A DNA stretch of 5,749 nt from B8-G4 sp033720735 (GTDB lineage: Bacteria > Bacteroidota > Bacteroidia > Chitinophagales > Saprospiraceae). Every line of letters starts with the position of its first letter. The first letter of the stretch is position 1. A model generated the notes under the pieces. It saw only the letters and a list, made by a program, of their open reading frames with translations. It ran no database searches and was not told the DNA's origin. The position numbers and the translations under genes are program-made. Below are positions 5,225 to 5,749 of this stretch, piece by piece. Where the stretch lies: positions 1-5,749 of the forward strand of contig JAWWBX010000286.1 of NCBI GenBank assembly GCA_033720735.1. The letters run 5' to 3'.

Positions 5225-5502
5225 GAAAACAGAGGATCAATACCCGGTGGCAAGCTGCATGCTTCAAGGCTGACAAGTGGTCCTCACCGGCCTCTGCAGT
5301 ATGGGCAACCTGAAAATCCAAGTGTTATCCGTCAAATGGCTCTGGAAGGCCACAGTGGTTTACTGATGGCCCGGCCGGGAAAAAAGTGACCGTTTTTTAT
5401 CTTGGTTCTCGACCCATGTGGCAATGGCAGACCACACGTTGCCCATTTCTTCAGGATTGTTGAGTCAACCGCCGGAGGGATCGTGCCCTGGTGGTACAAA
5501 TA
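5225..5502. other. Gene-free stretch between the hydrolase and the lipoprotein
   Basis: No gene is supported in these 278 bp. It contains several dyads: CCGGTG (5244-5249) with CACCGG (5285-5290), AAGC/GCTT around TGCAT (5252-5264), the hairpin block at 5348-5405, and an 11-bp palindrome GTTGA-G-TCAAC (5459-5469), 33 bp before the lipoprotein start. A promoter for the lipoprotein is not clear; TATCTTGG (5398-5405) is one base from TAnnTTTG but has no -33 partner. Confidence 0.5.
5348..5405 (+). terminator. Hairpin block, probable end of the hydrolase transcript
   Basis: Two stems follow each other. The first pairs GGCCA-CAGT (5348-5356) with ACTG-A-TGGCC (5362-5371): nine pairs, one bulged A, loop GGTTT. 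The second joins CCGGGA plus five A residues (5375-5385) to a T-run and ATCTTGG (5394-5405), with two G-T pairs and one bulge. Six T residues (5393-5398) occur in the second stem rather than directly after a GC-rich stem, so this is not a textbook terminator. It is nevertheless the only candidate between the hydrolase and the next gene. Confidence 0.35.
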
Positions 5503-5749
5503 ATGATGAAAGAACTATACGGCCCGGCTTGCCTTGTTGTCATGCTCTTAATCTGTGCATGCAGCTCGTTTCAGGAGGAACGCCAAAGCAATTTGTACCC
5601 ACAGGGCATCGTATCAGCCGGATATACGGTCCCGAAAGACAGCCTTGAGGACCCGGTTGTGATCCCGCTGCCCGAAAGTGAGCTGCCCAGAATCGCCGCT
5701 GGCGATCCCGCTATCAGTCCTTTGGTCACCAACGTCACTCCGGCCGGCA
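5503..5749 (+). CDS. Lipoprotein, N-terminal part; probably a Bacteroidota propeller-type sensor protein (right end cut off)
   Basis: The first 82 residues run off the right edge. The start is the ATG at 5503, or the ATG directly after it. Residues 1-20 are a lipoprotein signal peptide: a short n-region with Lys3, the hydrophobic LVVMLLI, and the lipobox ICAC with the lipidated Cys20. A Ser/Gln/Glu linker follows. Then comes a Pro-rich passage with GYTVPKDS (40-47), DPVVIPLPESEL (50-61) and short repeats of the AGDP/PAG type. From memory, this kind of passage precedes the seven-bladed propeller sensor domain of Bacteroidota hybrid histidine kinases and related sensors; that is a recollection of pattern, not an alignment. 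The coding region and lipoprotein nature are well supported; the sensor assignment is tentative because no propeller or kinase part is in view. No Shine-Dalgarno sequence is present. Confidence 0.7.
   Translation, partial: MMKELYGPACLVVMLLICACSSFQEERQSNLYPQGIVSAGYTVPKDSLEDPVVIPLPESELPRIAAGDPAISPLVTNVTPAG

Noticed and set aside
5418..5648. 76-codon plus-strand frame
   Set aside because: It overlaps the lipoprotein start in another frame. The lipoprotein frame has a clear lipobox and stays open to the window edge.

Overview
The window most resembles a moderately GC-rich (about 55%) member of the Bacteroidota. The evidence is a Pit-type phosphate permease fused to a PhoU-like domain and closely matching the Bacteroidota form, no clear Shine-Dalgarno sequence before any start codon, promoter elements close to the phylum's TAnnTTTG (-7) motif, and a lipoprotein N-terminus of the kind that precedes Bacteroidota propeller sensors. 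Assignment below phylum level would be a guess.

The left half (1-3127, minus strand) is a phosphate-uptake module. A phosphate permease of 782 residues (644-2992) is followed downstream by an outer-membrane porin of the OprO/OprP phosphate-selective type (starts at 424, cut by the left edge). Together they would carry phosphate across the outer and inner membranes. Both genes have the same kind of upstream element: direct repeats of a TTAACA-like hexamer at exactly 11-bp period, resembling Pho boxes (five half-sites upstream of the permease, two upstream of the porin). In each case the last half-site lies exactly 9 bp before a TAnnTT-type -7 element. A third group of three half-sites lies just after the permease stop codon. 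This shared layout is the most informative signal in the window.

The middle (2993-3628) has no convincing gene but much structure: the Pho array, a 16-bp dyad, a good plus-strand intrinsic terminator with no identifiable gene in front of it, a long interrupted hairpin, and a candidate Bacteroidota promoter pointing right.

The right half (3629-5224, plus strand) is a compact two-gene unit, 6 bp apart. The first gene encodes a basic 200-residue protein I do not recognise. The second encodes a stand-alone cytoplasmic ComEC-like metallo-beta-lactamase-fold hydrolase with an intact metal-binding set. I could not assign the pair to a known system, and it is the best candidate here for undescribed biology. 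A gene-free, hairpin-rich stretch (5225-5502) follows. The window ends in the first 82 codons of a lipoprotein, probably the start of a large sensor protein.
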